DNA from: an uncultured SAR86 cluster bacterium | Lineage (GTDB): Bacteria > Pseudomonadota > Gammaproteobacteria > Magnimaribacterales > D2472 | DNA: 64,000 nt | Assembly: GCA_902559345.1 (NCBI GenBank) | Contig: CACEHH010000002.1 | Span: 24,607 to 88,606 of the forward strand | Reading direction: 5' to 3' | Shown: piece after piece, positions 1 to 10,296 of the stretch | How the letters are laid out: every line of letters begins with the position of its first letter | How positions within the stretch are numbered: the stretch's first letter is position 1 | The notes under the pieces: model-generated | What the model saw: the letters and a program-made list of their open reading frames with translations, nothing else | Told to the model about the DNA's origin: nothing | The model's database searches: none | Program-made: the position numbers and the translations under genes

Positions 1-1428
1 AGCAGCAATATCAATATGAGCCCATTTATAATCATTGGTGAATTTAGATAAAAAGGCTGCAGCATGTATTGTTCCAGCTTCTCTTCCTCCTCCAATATTT
101 GCCAAATCGGCATATTTGGTCTTTGTGCAAGATTGATGCTCATCCCATAAAGGTAATTGCCAGGCCCTATCCCCACTTTCTTCACCTGACTCTATAATCA
201 TATCTGCAAGATGTTGGTTATTAGCCATTACACCGCTAGCATGCCTTCCAAGAGCAATTATAACTGCACCTGTTAAAGTTGCCATATCAATAACATAAGA
301 GGGTTTATATTTTCCAACATACGTAAGACAGTCGGCAAGTATTAATCTTCCTTCTGCATCAGTATTCAGAATCTCAATTGTTTGACCAGACATTGAAGTT
401 ACAACATCACCTGGCTTAGTAGCCTTTGATGAGCACATGTTTTCTGCACACCCCATAACACCAACGACATTTACGTCTGCATTAAGTCTAGCTAATGTTG
501 ACATAACTCCAAATACAGTAGCTGCACCACACATATCCCATTTCATTTCGTCCATACCAGGACTTGGTTTTATCGATACTCCACCGGTGTCAAAGGTTAC
601 TCCTTTACCTACCAAAGCTATTGGTTTTTCAGAAGATTTCCCTCCTTTATATTCTATAACCATCATTCTTGCAGGTTCTTCACTTCCTCGAGAGACGCTT
701 AAAAATGAACCCATGCCCATTTTTTGCATATCTTTCTCATTAAAAGATTTAACTTTAAGTTTTGGAAAATCTTTTGTCATCGCCTTAACTTTTTTCTCAA
801 TAATTCTTGGAGTGCAATGATTTGCAGGAAGATCGCCTAGATATTTTGCAGTATTAACACCTTCTCCAATCGCATATCCTTTTTTAGCTGCTTTTTTTGC
901 TTTTGTTAAATTTGAAGGCGAAAGACCTGAAGTTAAAATTGTTAATTTCTTAACTGATGGTTCTTTTATAGTTTTATTTTTAGTTTCAGAAAAGATATAA
1001 ACATTCGATTCAATTATTTTTGAAACCATTTCTATCAACCAATACTCATCTTTTCCTTCCGGCGCTGATGTTCCAGGCATAACAGAAATATCTTTTGATC
1101 CAAGACTATTACCTTTATGCGCAATAGCTTTATACATATTAAGCCACTTATGAATAGGATCTTTTTCATCTAATCCTTTTACAAGAAGTATATTACTTGC
1201 GCTAACTCCATCAATTTTTGGCAACATAATAGAACTTCCTGAATCCTTAAGATGAGACGAAACAGTCTTTGATATGTAATTTTTTGATAACTTATTTAAT
1301 TCCTTAAAAGAAGGATTATTTTTTGTATTTTTATTAATTACAATTACTAAGACATCGGTTTTCAATTTTGATAAACCAGATGATTCAATATTTTTTAGTG
1401 AAATATTATTTAAAACTTTATGTGCCAT
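1..1428 (-). CDS. pepA: Leucyl aminopeptidase (M17 family), C-terminus cut off by window start
   Basis: My own translation of the minus strand from ATG at 1428 gives MAHKVLNNISLKNIESSGLSKLKTDVLVIV..., open to the window edge; internal NNQHLADMIIESGEESGDRAWQLPLWDEH and ANIGGGREAGTIHAAAFL are M17 signatures. Not in the ORF track because it is open-ended. Confidence 0.9.
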   Translation of the reverse strand, partial: MAHKVLNNISLKNIESSGLSKLKTDVLVIVINKNTKNNPSFKELNKLSKNYISKTVSSHLKDSGSSIMLPKIDGVSASNILLVKGLDEKDPIHKWLNMYKAIAHKGNSLGSKDISVMPGTSAPEGKDEYWLIEMVSKIIESNVYIFSETKNKTIKEPSVKKLTILTSGLSPSNLTKAKKAAKKGYAIGEGVNTAKYLGDLPANHCTPRIIEKKVKAMTKDFPKLKVKSFNEKDMQKMGMGSFLSVSRGSEEPARMMVIEYKGGKSSEKPIALVGKGVTFDTGGVSIKPSPGMDEMKWDMCGAATVFGVMSTLARLNADVNVVGVMGCAENMCSSKATKPGDVVTSMSGQTIEILNTDAEGRLILADCLTYVGKYKPSYVIDMATLTGAVIIALGRHASGVMANNQHLADMIIESGEESGDRAWQLPLWDEHQSCTKTKYADLANIGGGREAGTIHAAAFLSKFTNDYKWAHIDIAA

Positions 1429-1473
1429 TTAAGTTCTCCTGTTATGGTATTTACTGATAAGATAAATATTGTA

Positions 1474-2634
1474 ATGCATCATAGTTCACAAGGCATATAT
1501 AAAAGAAATATTCTTTCAAAAAGCTTGAATGCTGAAGTTTTGAAATCAACACTTGGTATTCTATTAATTTTCTTTTTTCTTGTAGTAGGTTCAAGGTTTG
1601 TTGGATATTTTGAACAAGCCTCAGAAGGCTTACTTGACCCAAATTTAATATATAAAATTGTTATCTTAAGATTCCCTGACTTCTTAACACTTTTAATACC
1701 TCTATCATTCTTCTTAGGAGTGGTTGTTACAATTAGTCGGCTTTACGCAGATAGAGAAATCTATGGTTATCTATCTGCGGGAGTTTCCCAAAATAAACTT
1801 ATTAGAATATTGTTACCTCAATCTATTATTCTGTTTTTGATAACTTTAGTTTTAAGTATCTACATTGCCCCATATACAAAAGAGCTTTCAAAAGAAATAG
1901 TAACTATTGATACAATTGAAGAGCAAATAGAGACACTTAAACCGAAAAAATTATTCTCATTCAAAGAAAATGAAGGTTTTATTTACGCAGATGGTAAAAA
2001 TGATCTTGTTTTAAGTGATGCAGTGCTTTTTATAAAGAACGATAGCTTATCTTCTATAATTCTTGCAAAAGAATTAAAACTTGAAAAGTTAGAATCTGGA
2101 CTAAATTTACATTTTCAAGATGGGGCTTTGTATCAAGATATATTTAAATCCGACTCCTCAATTATTTCTGATTTTGGTGATTTAAGAATACCCATACAAA
2201 AAAGAGAAAATACGATATCTAGGCTATCATTGTCAAAATTATTTGACTATTCTTCAAACTCGTCAACTTCTCAAACGCAATGGAATTTATCTATACCATT
2301 AACAATCTTGATACTTCTTATTTTAGGAGTTCATATTTCAAGGGTTGATCCTAGGCAGGGCAGGTTATCAGTTATGCTACCGGCAATTTTTATATATATT
2401 TTATATTTGAGTCTACTTATTCTAGCAAGAGAATCTTTTGAAGAAAATTTAACAAGAACTCATAACTATATTTGGTATGTCCATCTTATTTTTTTGAGTT
2501 TTGGTATTTTTAGTATTTTAAAATCGAATGTATATCAATTATCTGGATTTACCTATTTGATTAAAAAAAATAACTTAATAAGAATAGTAATATTGGCTAT
2601 TGCAGCACTGATATTTTTATGGATTGTAAGATGA
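1474..2634 (+). CDS. lptF: LPS export ABC transporter permease LptF
   Basis: ORF 1420..2634; multi-TM YjgP/YjgQ family, followed by lptG and divergent from pepA as is typical. Start refined to ATG 1474 (upstream ATGs overlap the pepA start). Confidence 0.88.
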   Translation: MHHSSQGIYKRNILSKSLNAEVLKSTLGILLIFFFLVVGSRFVGYFEQASEGLLDPNLIYKIVILRFPDFLTLLIPLSFFLGVVVTISRLYADREIYGYLSAGVSQNKLIRILLPQSIILFLITLVLSIYIAPYTKELSKEIVTIDTIEEQIETLKPKKLFSFKENEGFIYADGKNDLVLSDAVLFIKNDSLSSIILAKELKLEKLESGLNLHFQDGALYQDIFKSDSSIISDFGDLRIPIQKRENTISRLSLSKLFDYSSNSSTSQTQWNLSIPLTILILLILGVHISRVDPRQGRLSVMLPAIFIYILYLSLLILARESFEENLTRTHNYIWYVHLIFLSFGIFSILKSNVYQLSGFTYLIKKNNLIRIVILAIAALIFLWIVR

Positions 2635-3683
2635 TAACTTTATTTAATAAATATTTAATAAAGCGGTCTTTATATTTTTCGTTATCAATTTTATTTTTCT
2701 TTGGCCTGCTTGATGCAATTTTTACATTTATTGCAGAATTAGAAAATGTTTCCGATAAATACAATATATTTAACATCTTAAAATATGTAATTTTATCTAT
2801 ACCTCACAATCTTATTGATTTTCTAGAGGGCGCATGTTTGCTTGGTGTTATTCTTGCATTAGGCTTGTCACATCAAGAAGGTAATTTAACTGTGCTACGA
2901 ACTGCTGGCATATCCCCTTTAAAGATAGTTTTTACAAGTTCAATTGGCGCCTTAATACTTGCTATACCTCTGATGGTATTAGATGAAATGACTTTTAGAA
3001 AAATACACTTAAATGCAAGTATCGATAAGAATGTTTTATCAGAACAAATTAACACCGAAGCGACAGACATTAACTGGATTAAGTTCGGAGATTCTTATTT
3101 AAGTTTTGAGGAAATTATTGAAGAAAAGATTTTTAATGTGAGATTTATCAAAACTGAAAATAATAAGATTATCTTCACTGCTAAATCTGATTTCGCAGAG
3201 ATTCAACAAGACAACATTATCTTCAGTAAAAAAACTTCCTATAAAAATTTTATTAATGAATCATTAAAAACTCAATCAGAAATTTTTGTTGTCCCATTAG
3301 AATCAAAAATCTCTTTTAGTAAAGTATCTAATTTAGGAATTCGAGATATAAGTTCATATAGAAATCTTTTTTCTCAAAGCAATTTAGAAGAAGATATCTT
3401 ATTTAAATCTCACTTAGATAAAGTTTTTTATAAGACTGTGTTTAAACCTATTTCTATAATTGCTCTAATAATATACTTTGGATCTTTAATCTTTACTTCT
3501 TTAAGAGATTCTACTATTGGGGGAAGAATAATAGTTGCGGTTACTGGAGCATTTATTTATAGATTAATACAAGATTTATCTTTAGGTATTTTTATATCAT
3601 ACAATCTTTCTGTTCTAATAGGAGCCATCATTCCAATTGCATTATTATTTATATTGAGCATTATTTCATATAAGAAGATCTAA
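2631..3683 (+). CDS. lptG: LPS export ABC transporter permease LptG
   Basis: ORF 2619..3683; YjgQ-like; ATGA overlap with lptF stop supports start at 2631. Confidence 0.87.
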   Translation: MITLFNKYLIKRSLYFSLSILFFFGLLDAIFTFIAELENVSDKYNIFNILKYVILSIPHNLIDFLEGACLLGVILALGLSHQEGNLTVLRTAGISPLKIVFTSSIGALILAIPLMVLDEMTFRKIHLNASIDKNVLSEQINTEATDINWIKFGDSYLSFEEIIEEKIFNVRFIKTENNKIIFTAKSDFAEIQQDNIIFSKKTSYKNFINESLKTQSEIFVVPLESKISFSKVSNLGIRDISSYRNLFSQSNLEEDILFKSHLDKVFYKTVFKPISIIALIIYFGSLIFTSLRDSTIGGRIIVAVTGAFIYRLIQDLSLGIFISYNLSVLIGAIIPIALLFILSIISYKKI

Positions 3684-4105
3684 ATTTTCCTATATGAAGT
3701 TTTAGAAAGAAGGTCACTTAAAGAATGATTATTTTTAGAGAAATATATAAAAAATAATGGCAGTCCTCCAAGGAAGAAAGTAATTAGATTAATAAAAAAT
3801 CTTATTGAAACTTGTTTTAAATTTATTTTTTTATTATCTATGCTATATATCTCAAACTTCCATATAGCCATTCCAAGGGTTTTTCCTCCATGAGTCCAAA
3901 AATATGCATAAAAAGACCATGTGCTTAAGATTACAAGAGCCATACCAAAATTTGGGTGTAGAGATGTAACTTCTCCAATAAAAAGATATTTTACACCCAA
4001 GGCAATTGAGCCGACTAAAAACCAAACCCCCAATAAAAGTAATAAGTCATATATGGTGGATGCAATTCTTCTAAGTGGAAATACGATATATGATTTATCA
4101 TTCAT
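3680..4105 (-). CDS. RDD family membrane protein
   Basis: 141 aa, RRIASTIYDLLLLLGVW N-terminus and multiple TM segments, next to lptG. Confidence 0.75.
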   Translation of the reverse strand: MNDKSYIVFPLRRIASTIYDLLLLLGVWFLVGSIALGVKYLFIGEVTSLHPNFGMALVILSTWSFYAYFWTHGGKTLGMAIWKFEIYSIDNKKINLKQVSIRFFINLITFFLGGLPLFFIYFSKNNHSLSDLLSKTSYRKI

Positions 4106-4144
4106 TTTGGTATAGTACTAAATAATTAAAAAAAATAAATCGCT

Positions 4145-5641
4145 ATGAATACAACTTCTGACTTTCTTGGACATCCAAAAGGCTTATTTGTATGTTTTGC
4201 AACAGAGATGTGGGAAAGATTTTCCTATTATGGAATGAGAGCTCTTTTAATTCTTTATTTAACAAAACATTGGGAATTTACAGATGCGACAAGTTATTTA
4301 ATTTATGGTGCTTATACCTCTTTAGTATACATAATGCCAGTTTTTGGAGGTATGCTGGCTGATCAGATTTTAGGTTCAAAGAAAGCTGTAACTTATGGTG
4401 CAATTCTCTTAGTGGTTGGTCATTTAGGTATGACAGTTGAAAGCAGTGAACAAATTTTTTATTTATCTTTAGCCCTAATCGTTTCTGGCGTGGGTTTCTT
4501 AAAACCTAATATCTCAACAATGGTTGGAGCCTTATATAAAGAAGATGATCCACGAAGAGATTCAGGTTTTACTATTTTTTATATGGGTATAAATATAGGA
4601 GCATTTACAGCTACTCTTTTATGCGGATATTTAGGTGAAAAAATTGGATGGGCCTACGGGTTCGGAGCAGCAGGGGTTGGAATGTTGATCGGCTTAATTA
4701 TATTTTTAGTGGGTCAAAAATATTTAGAGGGATTAGCAGAACCCCCTTCAGAAAAGCATAAACAAATATACAATGGAGCTACATATGAGAACTGGGCATA
4801 TGTCTCAGGTGTATTTATGGTTCTAATAACTTGGTTCTTAGTTCAAAATTCACAATTAGTTGGTCAATTATTAGGTGGTTTTGGTGCAATCTTTATAGGA
4901 GCTTGGTTATTGTATGCACTGTTCAAATGCGCGCCAGAGGAAAGAGATAGACTAATTGTTGTTGGAATATTAATATTGTTTTCTTTAATTTTCTGGGCTT
5001 TATTTGAGCAAGCAGGCTCATCTTTAAATATTCTTACAGACAGAGGTGTTGATAGAGTAATTTTTGGATGGGAAGTTCCAGCATCTATGTTTCAATCATT
5101 GAATGCTGGATTCATTTTTACTATAGCTCCCCTTTTTGCTATTTTATGGATAGCTCTAGCAAAAAGAAATATGGAGCCATCTACCCCAATTAAATTTTCA
5201 ATAGGAATTGTTTTTGTTGGATTAGGATTTTTAGCTTTAGTATATGGCATGAAGTCTTCTGATGGACTTCAAACAGGAGTTATATGGATAATACTAATTT
5301 ATCTATTACATACATTGGGTGAGCTATGTTTATCACCGGTAGGTCTATCTTCTGTTACAAAATTATCACCGCAAAGAATAGTAGGATTTATGATGGGAAT
5401 GTGGTTCTTTGCATCTGCAGCAGGGAACTATGTAGCCGGATTAATTGCAAGGGCTACAGCAGCAGGAAACTCCGCATCATGCTCTCGCTGTTACGGAGCA
5501 TCTGGTGATGTTTATAATCTTGCACAGAAGCAATCATTTATGGACGTCTATACCGATGTTGGTATGATTGCTATAGCTTGTGGAATATTTTTGGCTATCA
5601 TAACTCCGATTCTCAAAAAATTAATGCATGGTTCCAACTAA
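4145..5641 (+). CDS. POT/PTR family proton-dependent oligopeptide MFS transporter
   Basis: 498 aa; FATEMWERFSYYGMRALLILYL is the PTR2 N-terminal signature; 12+ TM pattern; GELCLSPVGLSSVTKLSP motif. Confidence 0.9.
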   Translation: MNTTSDFLGHPKGLFVCFATEMWERFSYYGMRALLILYLTKHWEFTDATSYLIYGAYTSLVYIMPVFGGMLADQILGSKKAVTYGAILLVVGHLGMTVESSEQIFYLSLALIVSGVGFLKPNISTMVGALYKEDDPRRDSGFTIFYMGINIGAFTATLLCGYLGEKIGWAYGFGAAGVGMLIGLIIFLVGQKYLEGLAEPPSEKHKQIYNGATYENWAYVSGVFMVLITWFLVQNSQLVGQLLGGFGAIFIGAWLLYALFKCAPEERDRLIVVGILILFSLIFWALFEQAGSSLNILTDRGVDRVIFGWEVPASMFQSLNAGFIFTIAPLFAILWIALAKRNMEPSTPIKFSIGIVFVGLGFLALVYGMKSSDGLQTGVIWIILIYLLHTLGELCLSPVGLSSVTKLSPQRIVGFMMGMWFFASAAGNYVAGLIARATAAGNSASCSRCYGASGDVYNLAQKQSFMDVYTDVGMIAIACGIFLAIITPILKKLMHGSN

Positions 5642-5750
5642 AGGAAAAAAAGATCCTGTTAAGAAAAATATGGATAAATTCCATAAACCAAAAACTCATC
5701 GGGATAAAACAAAATATAATAGGAAAGAAAAATCTAAGAAACTTGATTAA
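5628..5750 (+). CDS. 40-aa highly basic small protein (below the ORF-track length cutoff)
   Basis: Manual translation: MVPTKGKKDPVKKNMDKFHKPKTHRDKTKYNRKEKSKKLD*. Starts inside the last codons of the POT gene and ends 17 bp into the convergent dapE 3' end; Lys/Arg-rich with ordered HRDKTKYNRK motif. Confidence 0.6.
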   Translation: MVPTKGKKDPVKKNMDKFHKPKTHRDKTKYNRKEKSKKLD

Positions 5751-6867
5751 TTTTTGTTAGAATTTTTGTATATATTTCTTTTAATGTCCAAAGCTCACTA
5801 ATTTTTATATGTTCGTCTATTTGATGTATTGATTTATTAACCGGGCCTAATTCAACAATTTCTGAATTCATCTTAGCCACAAAACGTCCATCAGAAGTAC
5901 CGCCTTTCGCATTAAGCTCTGGTCTGTAATCAGTTACCTCTTTAACAGAATTTGAAACGATTTCTATGAAAAAATTATCTTTCGTATAGTAGGGAAGCCC
6001 ATTTAATTCCCATTCTAAATCGTAATTTAAATTATGCTCATTAAGCACAGATTCAAATTCAGATTTAAGACTATCTTCACTAGATTCGGGTGAAAATCTA
6101 AAATTAAACGTTAGTTCAAGCTCTCCAGGAACAACATTATGTGCTCCTGTACCTGAGCTGATATTGGAAATTTGGAAACTTGTTGGATCAAAGGCATCGT
6201 TTCCATTATCCCAAATTTTATTATTTAAATTAGAAATTAAATCACCTGATAAGAGGATTGGGTTTATAACCTTCTCTGGATAGGCTATATGTCCTTGTTC
6301 ACCATATATTTTTAAATGTCCGCCTAAAGAGCCTCTTCTTCCTATTCTTGCACAATCAGCAACTTTTTTGCTTGAAGTTGGCTCACCTACTAAACAGAAA
6401 TCTATTATTTCATTATCTTTTATCATTTTTTCTATGATTTGATCGATAAATCCATCTTTTGCACTACCTTCTTCATTTGAAGTAAGTAAGATTCCCAACC
6501 TAAAGTTCATCGTTGAGGATGAATTAATAAACTCTTTTGCAGACTCAATAAATGCAGCAACTGAAGCTTTCATATCCGCAGTTCCTCTACCATACAAAAT
6601 ATCACCATCGATTGTTGCAGAGAAGGGTGGATATTTCCATTTTTCTTCTGGCCCAGTAGGAACAACATCAGTATGACCTAAAAAACAAAATAATTTTCCT
6701 GAATTCCCAGTAGTTGCGTATAAGTTTTCTACATTTAGATAATTAATTCTTTCACAATTAAAACCCAGTTTTCTCAATTCTTTTTCGATTACATCAAAGC
6801 AACCCATATCATTGGGGGAGATAGATTTTATTTTTAATAAATTTCGAAGAAGATCAATCATTGTCAT
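5734..6867 (-). CDS. dapE: Succinyl-diaminopimelate desuccinylase
   Basis: 377 aa, M20 family: FLGHTDVVPTGP, YGRGTADMKASVAAF, TSNEEGSAKDG. Confidence 0.93.
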   Translation of the reverse strand: MTMIDLLRNLLKIKSISPNDMGCFDVIEKELRKLGFNCERINYLNVENLYATTGNSGKLFCFLGHTDVVPTGPEEKWKYPPFSATIDGDILYGRGTADMKASVAAFIESAKEFINSSSTMNFRLGILLTSNEEGSAKDGFIDQIIEKMIKDNEIIDFCLVGEPTSSKKVADCARIGRRGSLGGHLKIYGEQGHIAYPEKVINPILLSGDLISNLNNKIWDNGNDAFDPTSFQISNISSGTGAHNVVPGELELTFNFRFSPESSEDSLKSEFESVLNEHNLNYDLEWELNGLPYYTKDNFFIEIVSNSVKEVTDYRPELNAKGGTSDGRFVAKMNSEIVELGPVNKSIHQIDEHIKISELWTLKEIYTKILTKINQVS

Positions 6868-7762
6868 GCAATTCTTTATTTAGAGCTAAAGTTTTTTTAT
6901 TTGGTTTGGCTATAACTTTGCCTGTTGAAGATTCTCTAAGAAATAGCATATCTTTAATACCAGATATTTCAGATGCTTTGATTAATTTAGATTCATCTCC
7001 ATTAATCAATGTTATTTTTGTTCCAGCTGTAATATAAAGACCAGCTTCAACAATACAGTTATCTCCTAGAGAAATTCCTATCCCAGAATTTGCTCCTAAA
7101 AGACAGTTCTCTCCAATAGATATTTTTGTATCATTTCCGCCTGATAATGTCCCCATCGTACTTGCGCCTCCACCAATATCTGAATTTTTACCAACTGTAA
7201 CTCCAGCTGAGATCCTTCCTTCAATCATCGCAGGCCCAAGGGTCCCAGCATTAAAGTTAATAAAACCTTCATGCATTATTGTGGTGCCTTCGCTAAGATA
7301 TGCTCCAAGCCTCACTCTTCTTGCATCGGCAATTCTTACATTCTTTGGAATAATATAATCTGTAAGGCATGGAAATTTATCTATGGACCTGACATATAGA
7401 TTATTTTTATTCATCTTAGATTCATTAATTTTATTTTCTATTTCATCTATTGAAACAGGGCCTTGATTAGTCCATACAACATTAGGTAGATTTGAAAATA
7501 ACCCATCTAAGTTTATAGAATTTGGTAAAACAAGTTTATTTGATAATAAATGTAATTTTAAATAAGCATCTAAAACATTTTCTATCTCTCTATCCAGATC
7601 TTTTTGGCCCCAATTTATTTCAATTATTTTTTTAGAATCATTTTTTGAATCAGGCATACGATTAATAATTTGTTTTTCATTAAATTCTATATGCGAAAAG
7701 TAAACGCCAAGGATCTCTCCTTTGGCCGATTTACTAGCAATCCCTTTACATTGAATTTTCAT
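6854..7762 (-). CDS. dapD: 2,3,4,5-tetrahydropyridine-2,6-dicarboxylate N-succinyltransferase
   Basis: 302 aa; left-handed beta-helix hexapeptide repeats, MHEGFINFNAGTLGPAMIEGRIS; upstream of dapE. Confidence 0.9.
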   Translation of the reverse strand: MKIQCKGIASKSAKGEILGVYFSHIEFNEKQIINRMPDSKNDSKKIIEINWGQKDLDREIENVLDAYLKLHLLSNKLVLPNSINLDGLFSNLPNVVWTNQGPVSIDEIENKINESKMNKNNLYVRSIDKFPCLTDYIIPKNVRIADARRVRLGAYLSEGTTIMHEGFINFNAGTLGPAMIEGRISAGVTVGKNSDIGGGASTMGTLSGGNDTKISIGENCLLGANSGIGISLGDNCIVEAGLYITAGTKITLINGDESKLIKASEISGIKDMLFLRESSTGKVIAKPNKKTLALNKELHDND

Positions 7763-7791
7763 GATTAAATTATAATTTTAATAAGTTGGAT

Positions 7792-10296
7792 TTATACCAC
7801 TTTTTCTAAAGCAGCTACAATTTTTTTTACCTTGTTTTTTCCAAGCAATGTCTTGTTATGATTTTCGATTTCAAAAGTATCTTCAACTCTGTCTCCTAAA
7901 GTATTAATTCTTGCAGAAAATATAGAGACATTATTGTCAAAAAATACTTTTGCAATATTGACTAGCAATCCTTGACTGTCTGAAGTTTCAATAGTTATAA
8001 GATTCCTAACTTTTTCTTTATTAACAGAATCAGAAATATTTACAATTTTTTCGAAATTATTCTTTTTAATAGGTTTTTTTTGAATATTTTTAATATTGTT
8101 AAAATTAGTAAAATTTTTCTCAATTCTTTTATTTAATTCTATGAGGTCTGATTTAATTAATTTTCTATCATGATGAGAAAATTTTGTAATAAAAGTATTT
8201 GCTGCAAAAGTATTATCAATCGATGAAAAAATATTTGCATCAATCACCTCAAGGCCTGAATGCTCTAATACTTTTGTAAATTTATAAAAAAGACCCTTAG
8301 AGTTTTTTACTTTGATAAAAATTTCAATTAAGTTTTCAAATACAGTCTTGCATCCAACTATCAAGTCATTATCTTTATTCTTAATAATAAGAGCAGCTTG
8401 CCATTTAAGTGATTCACTAACATTTTTATTAAAATAATTATTTCCAAGATTGGAGAGGTAATTATCTAAAAACGTATAATCATTACCCTCATATGCTAGC
8501 AAGGTATTTTTCTTTCTTTCTAGGGCTATTCTTGATGAAGCTATTATAGGCTCTTTATTTATTTTCGATCTTGTTAAAATATATAAATCTTTTAAGAGCT
8601 GATGCTTCCAACCATTCCATAAAGCAGGATTAGTTGCTCTGATATCGTTTATTGTTAATAAATATAAATAATCTAATTTTTCACTTTGTTCTATATGCTT
8701 ACCAAACTCTATTATAGTTTCTGCTTCTCCAATATCCTTTTTTTGAGAAATTGATGACATTATTAAGTGTTTTTTTACCAACCATGAAATTAAACTAGCG
8801 TCTGTTTCTGACATACCTATTCTTATAGCGAAATCAAAACTTGATTTTGCACCGATTTCTGAGTGATCTCCGCCTTTACCCTTTCCAAGATCATGAAATA
8901 TCCCCGCTATATATAAAATTTCAATCTTAGGAATTTTATTTATTAACTCATATTCAAGCTCAAATCCTTTTTGTTTAAGCAACTTCATTTGCCTCATATT
9001 TCTTACAACTTTAAAAGTGTGCTCATCAACTGTATAAACATGAAATAAATCAAATTGCATTTGCCCAACAACTTTTGCAAATTCAGGAATATATGCCTGA
9101 AGAACACCAAGATTTTTCATTGTTTTAAGGATAGATGAAAGATTATATTTTGATCTTAATATTTCAAGAAACTGTTCAGAATGAGACTTTTCTTCCCTAA
9201 ATTTTTTATCGATCAGGTTGATATTCTTTTTTATTAGAGACTTTGTTGAAGTGTCAATAAGGTTTATGTTTTTGTTCTTACCAATCTCTAAAAATATTTC
9301 AAATATAAAATTTTTATTCTTTTTTAAATCAGTATTACGAATACCAATTTTATTTTTATTTTTATATATCCCATGCACTTTTTTTGAAAATATACTTTCA
9401 CTTTTTTCATTATATTTCTCATAAATGATTTCATTAAAATAAGACAAAATAGATGCATTTTCATAGAAGTCTTTCATCATTTTTTCAACAGAAATCTTAG
9501 AACTTTTTTTACTTAATTTTGCATATTTTGATATCTCAATTTGGGCTTCAAAATTGAGTCTATTTTTTTGAGCAGCAATGTTAGTTGCAAACCTAAGAGA
9601 TTTAATGAAATTATATGCTCCTAATGTTTTTTTATATTCCCCATCCATTACATTAGATTTATTAATAGCTTCTTGGGAATCTAAGTTGTAACAATGTTGA
9701 AGTATCCATAGGGCTGATTGGAAATCTCTTAAGGTGCCAGGCGATTCTTTTAAATCAGGCTCTAGATTATATGCAGAAGAATGGAATTCACTGTGGCGTC
9801 TTTGTTGCTCTATAAATTTTTGAGTATAAAAATTATTTCTAGTCCACAACCCTTTAAGTGCTTTTGTGATTTTCTTATCTATATCTTGATTTGAAATAAT
9901 AGCTCTTCTTGTAAGATAAGATGTAAATTCTTTTAAGTCTTTTTTAGATATTTTCTTTATATCATTGATTGATCTTACTGAATGACCAACTTTATATCCC
10001 TTATCCCACATAAAAGATATAAACTTTTCTAAATTTCTAAAATCTTTAACTTTATTTAATTCAATAATAGATAAATCAACATCAGAAGATGGAAACATTT
10101 CTTTTCTGCCAAAACCACCATTTGCATATATTGCAAAATTTTTATCAAGTTCAAGTTTTTTAAACTTATTTTTGATATCCCTTTCAATTTTATTTGATTG
10201 TTTTTTTAGATACTTATTTATTTTTGATGGTTTTGTGTAGATTTGTGGAAATTCATTTATGAAGTCTTTTTTAATTGAAATTATTTCTTCTTTCAT
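7792..10296 (-). CDS. glnD: [Protein-PII] uridylyltransferase / UMP-removing enzyme
   Basis: 834 aa; GGFGRKEMFPSSDVDLSI nucleotidyltransferase motif, HD domain AGIFHDLGKGKGGDHSE, C-terminal ACT domains. Confidence 0.93.
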   Translation of the reverse strand: MKEEIISIKKDFINEFPQIYTKPSKINKYLKKQSNKIERDIKNKFKKLELDKNFAIYANGGFGRKEMFPSSDVDLSIIELNKVKDFRNLEKFISFMWDKGYKVGHSVRSINDIKKISKKDLKEFTSYLTRRAIISNQDIDKKITKALKGLWTRNNFYTQKFIEQQRRHSEFHSSAYNLEPDLKESPGTLRDFQSALWILQHCYNLDSQEAINKSNVMDGEYKKTLGAYNFIKSLRFATNIAAQKNRLNFEAQIEISKYAKLSKKSSKISVEKMMKDFYENASILSYFNEIIYEKYNEKSESIFSKKVHGIYKNKNKIGIRNTDLKKNKNFIFEIFLEIGKNKNINLIDTSTKSLIKKNINLIDKKFREEKSHSEQFLEILRSKYNLSSILKTMKNLGVLQAYIPEFAKVVGQMQFDLFHVYTVDEHTFKVVRNMRQMKLLKQKGFELEYELINKIPKIEILYIAGIFHDLGKGKGGDHSEIGAKSSFDFAIRIGMSETDASLISWLVKKHLIMSSISQKKDIGEAETIIEFGKHIEQSEKLDYLYLLTINDIRATNPALWNGWKHQLLKDLYILTRSKINKEPIIASSRIALERKKNTLLAYEGNDYTFLDNYLSNLGNNYFNKNVSESLKWQAALIIKNKDNDLIVGCKTVFENLIEIFIKVKNSKGLFYKFTKVLEHSGLEVIDANIFSSIDNTFAANTFITKFSHHDRKLIKSDLIELNKRIEKNFTNFNNIKNIQKKPIKKNNFEKIVNISDSVNKEKVRNLITIETSDSQGLLVNIAKVFFDNNVSIFSARINTLGDRVEDTFEIENHNKTLLGKNKVKKIVAALEKVV

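Noticed and set aside
437-820. 127-aa plus-strand ORF
   Set aside because: Antisense to pepA, which has strong M17 motifs; composition and lack of RBS suggest a spurious shadow ORF.
5578-5760. 60-aa ORF MWNIFGYHNSDSQKINAWF...
   Set aside because: Different frame from both the POT gene and the more convincing 40-aa basic ORF; composition looks random.
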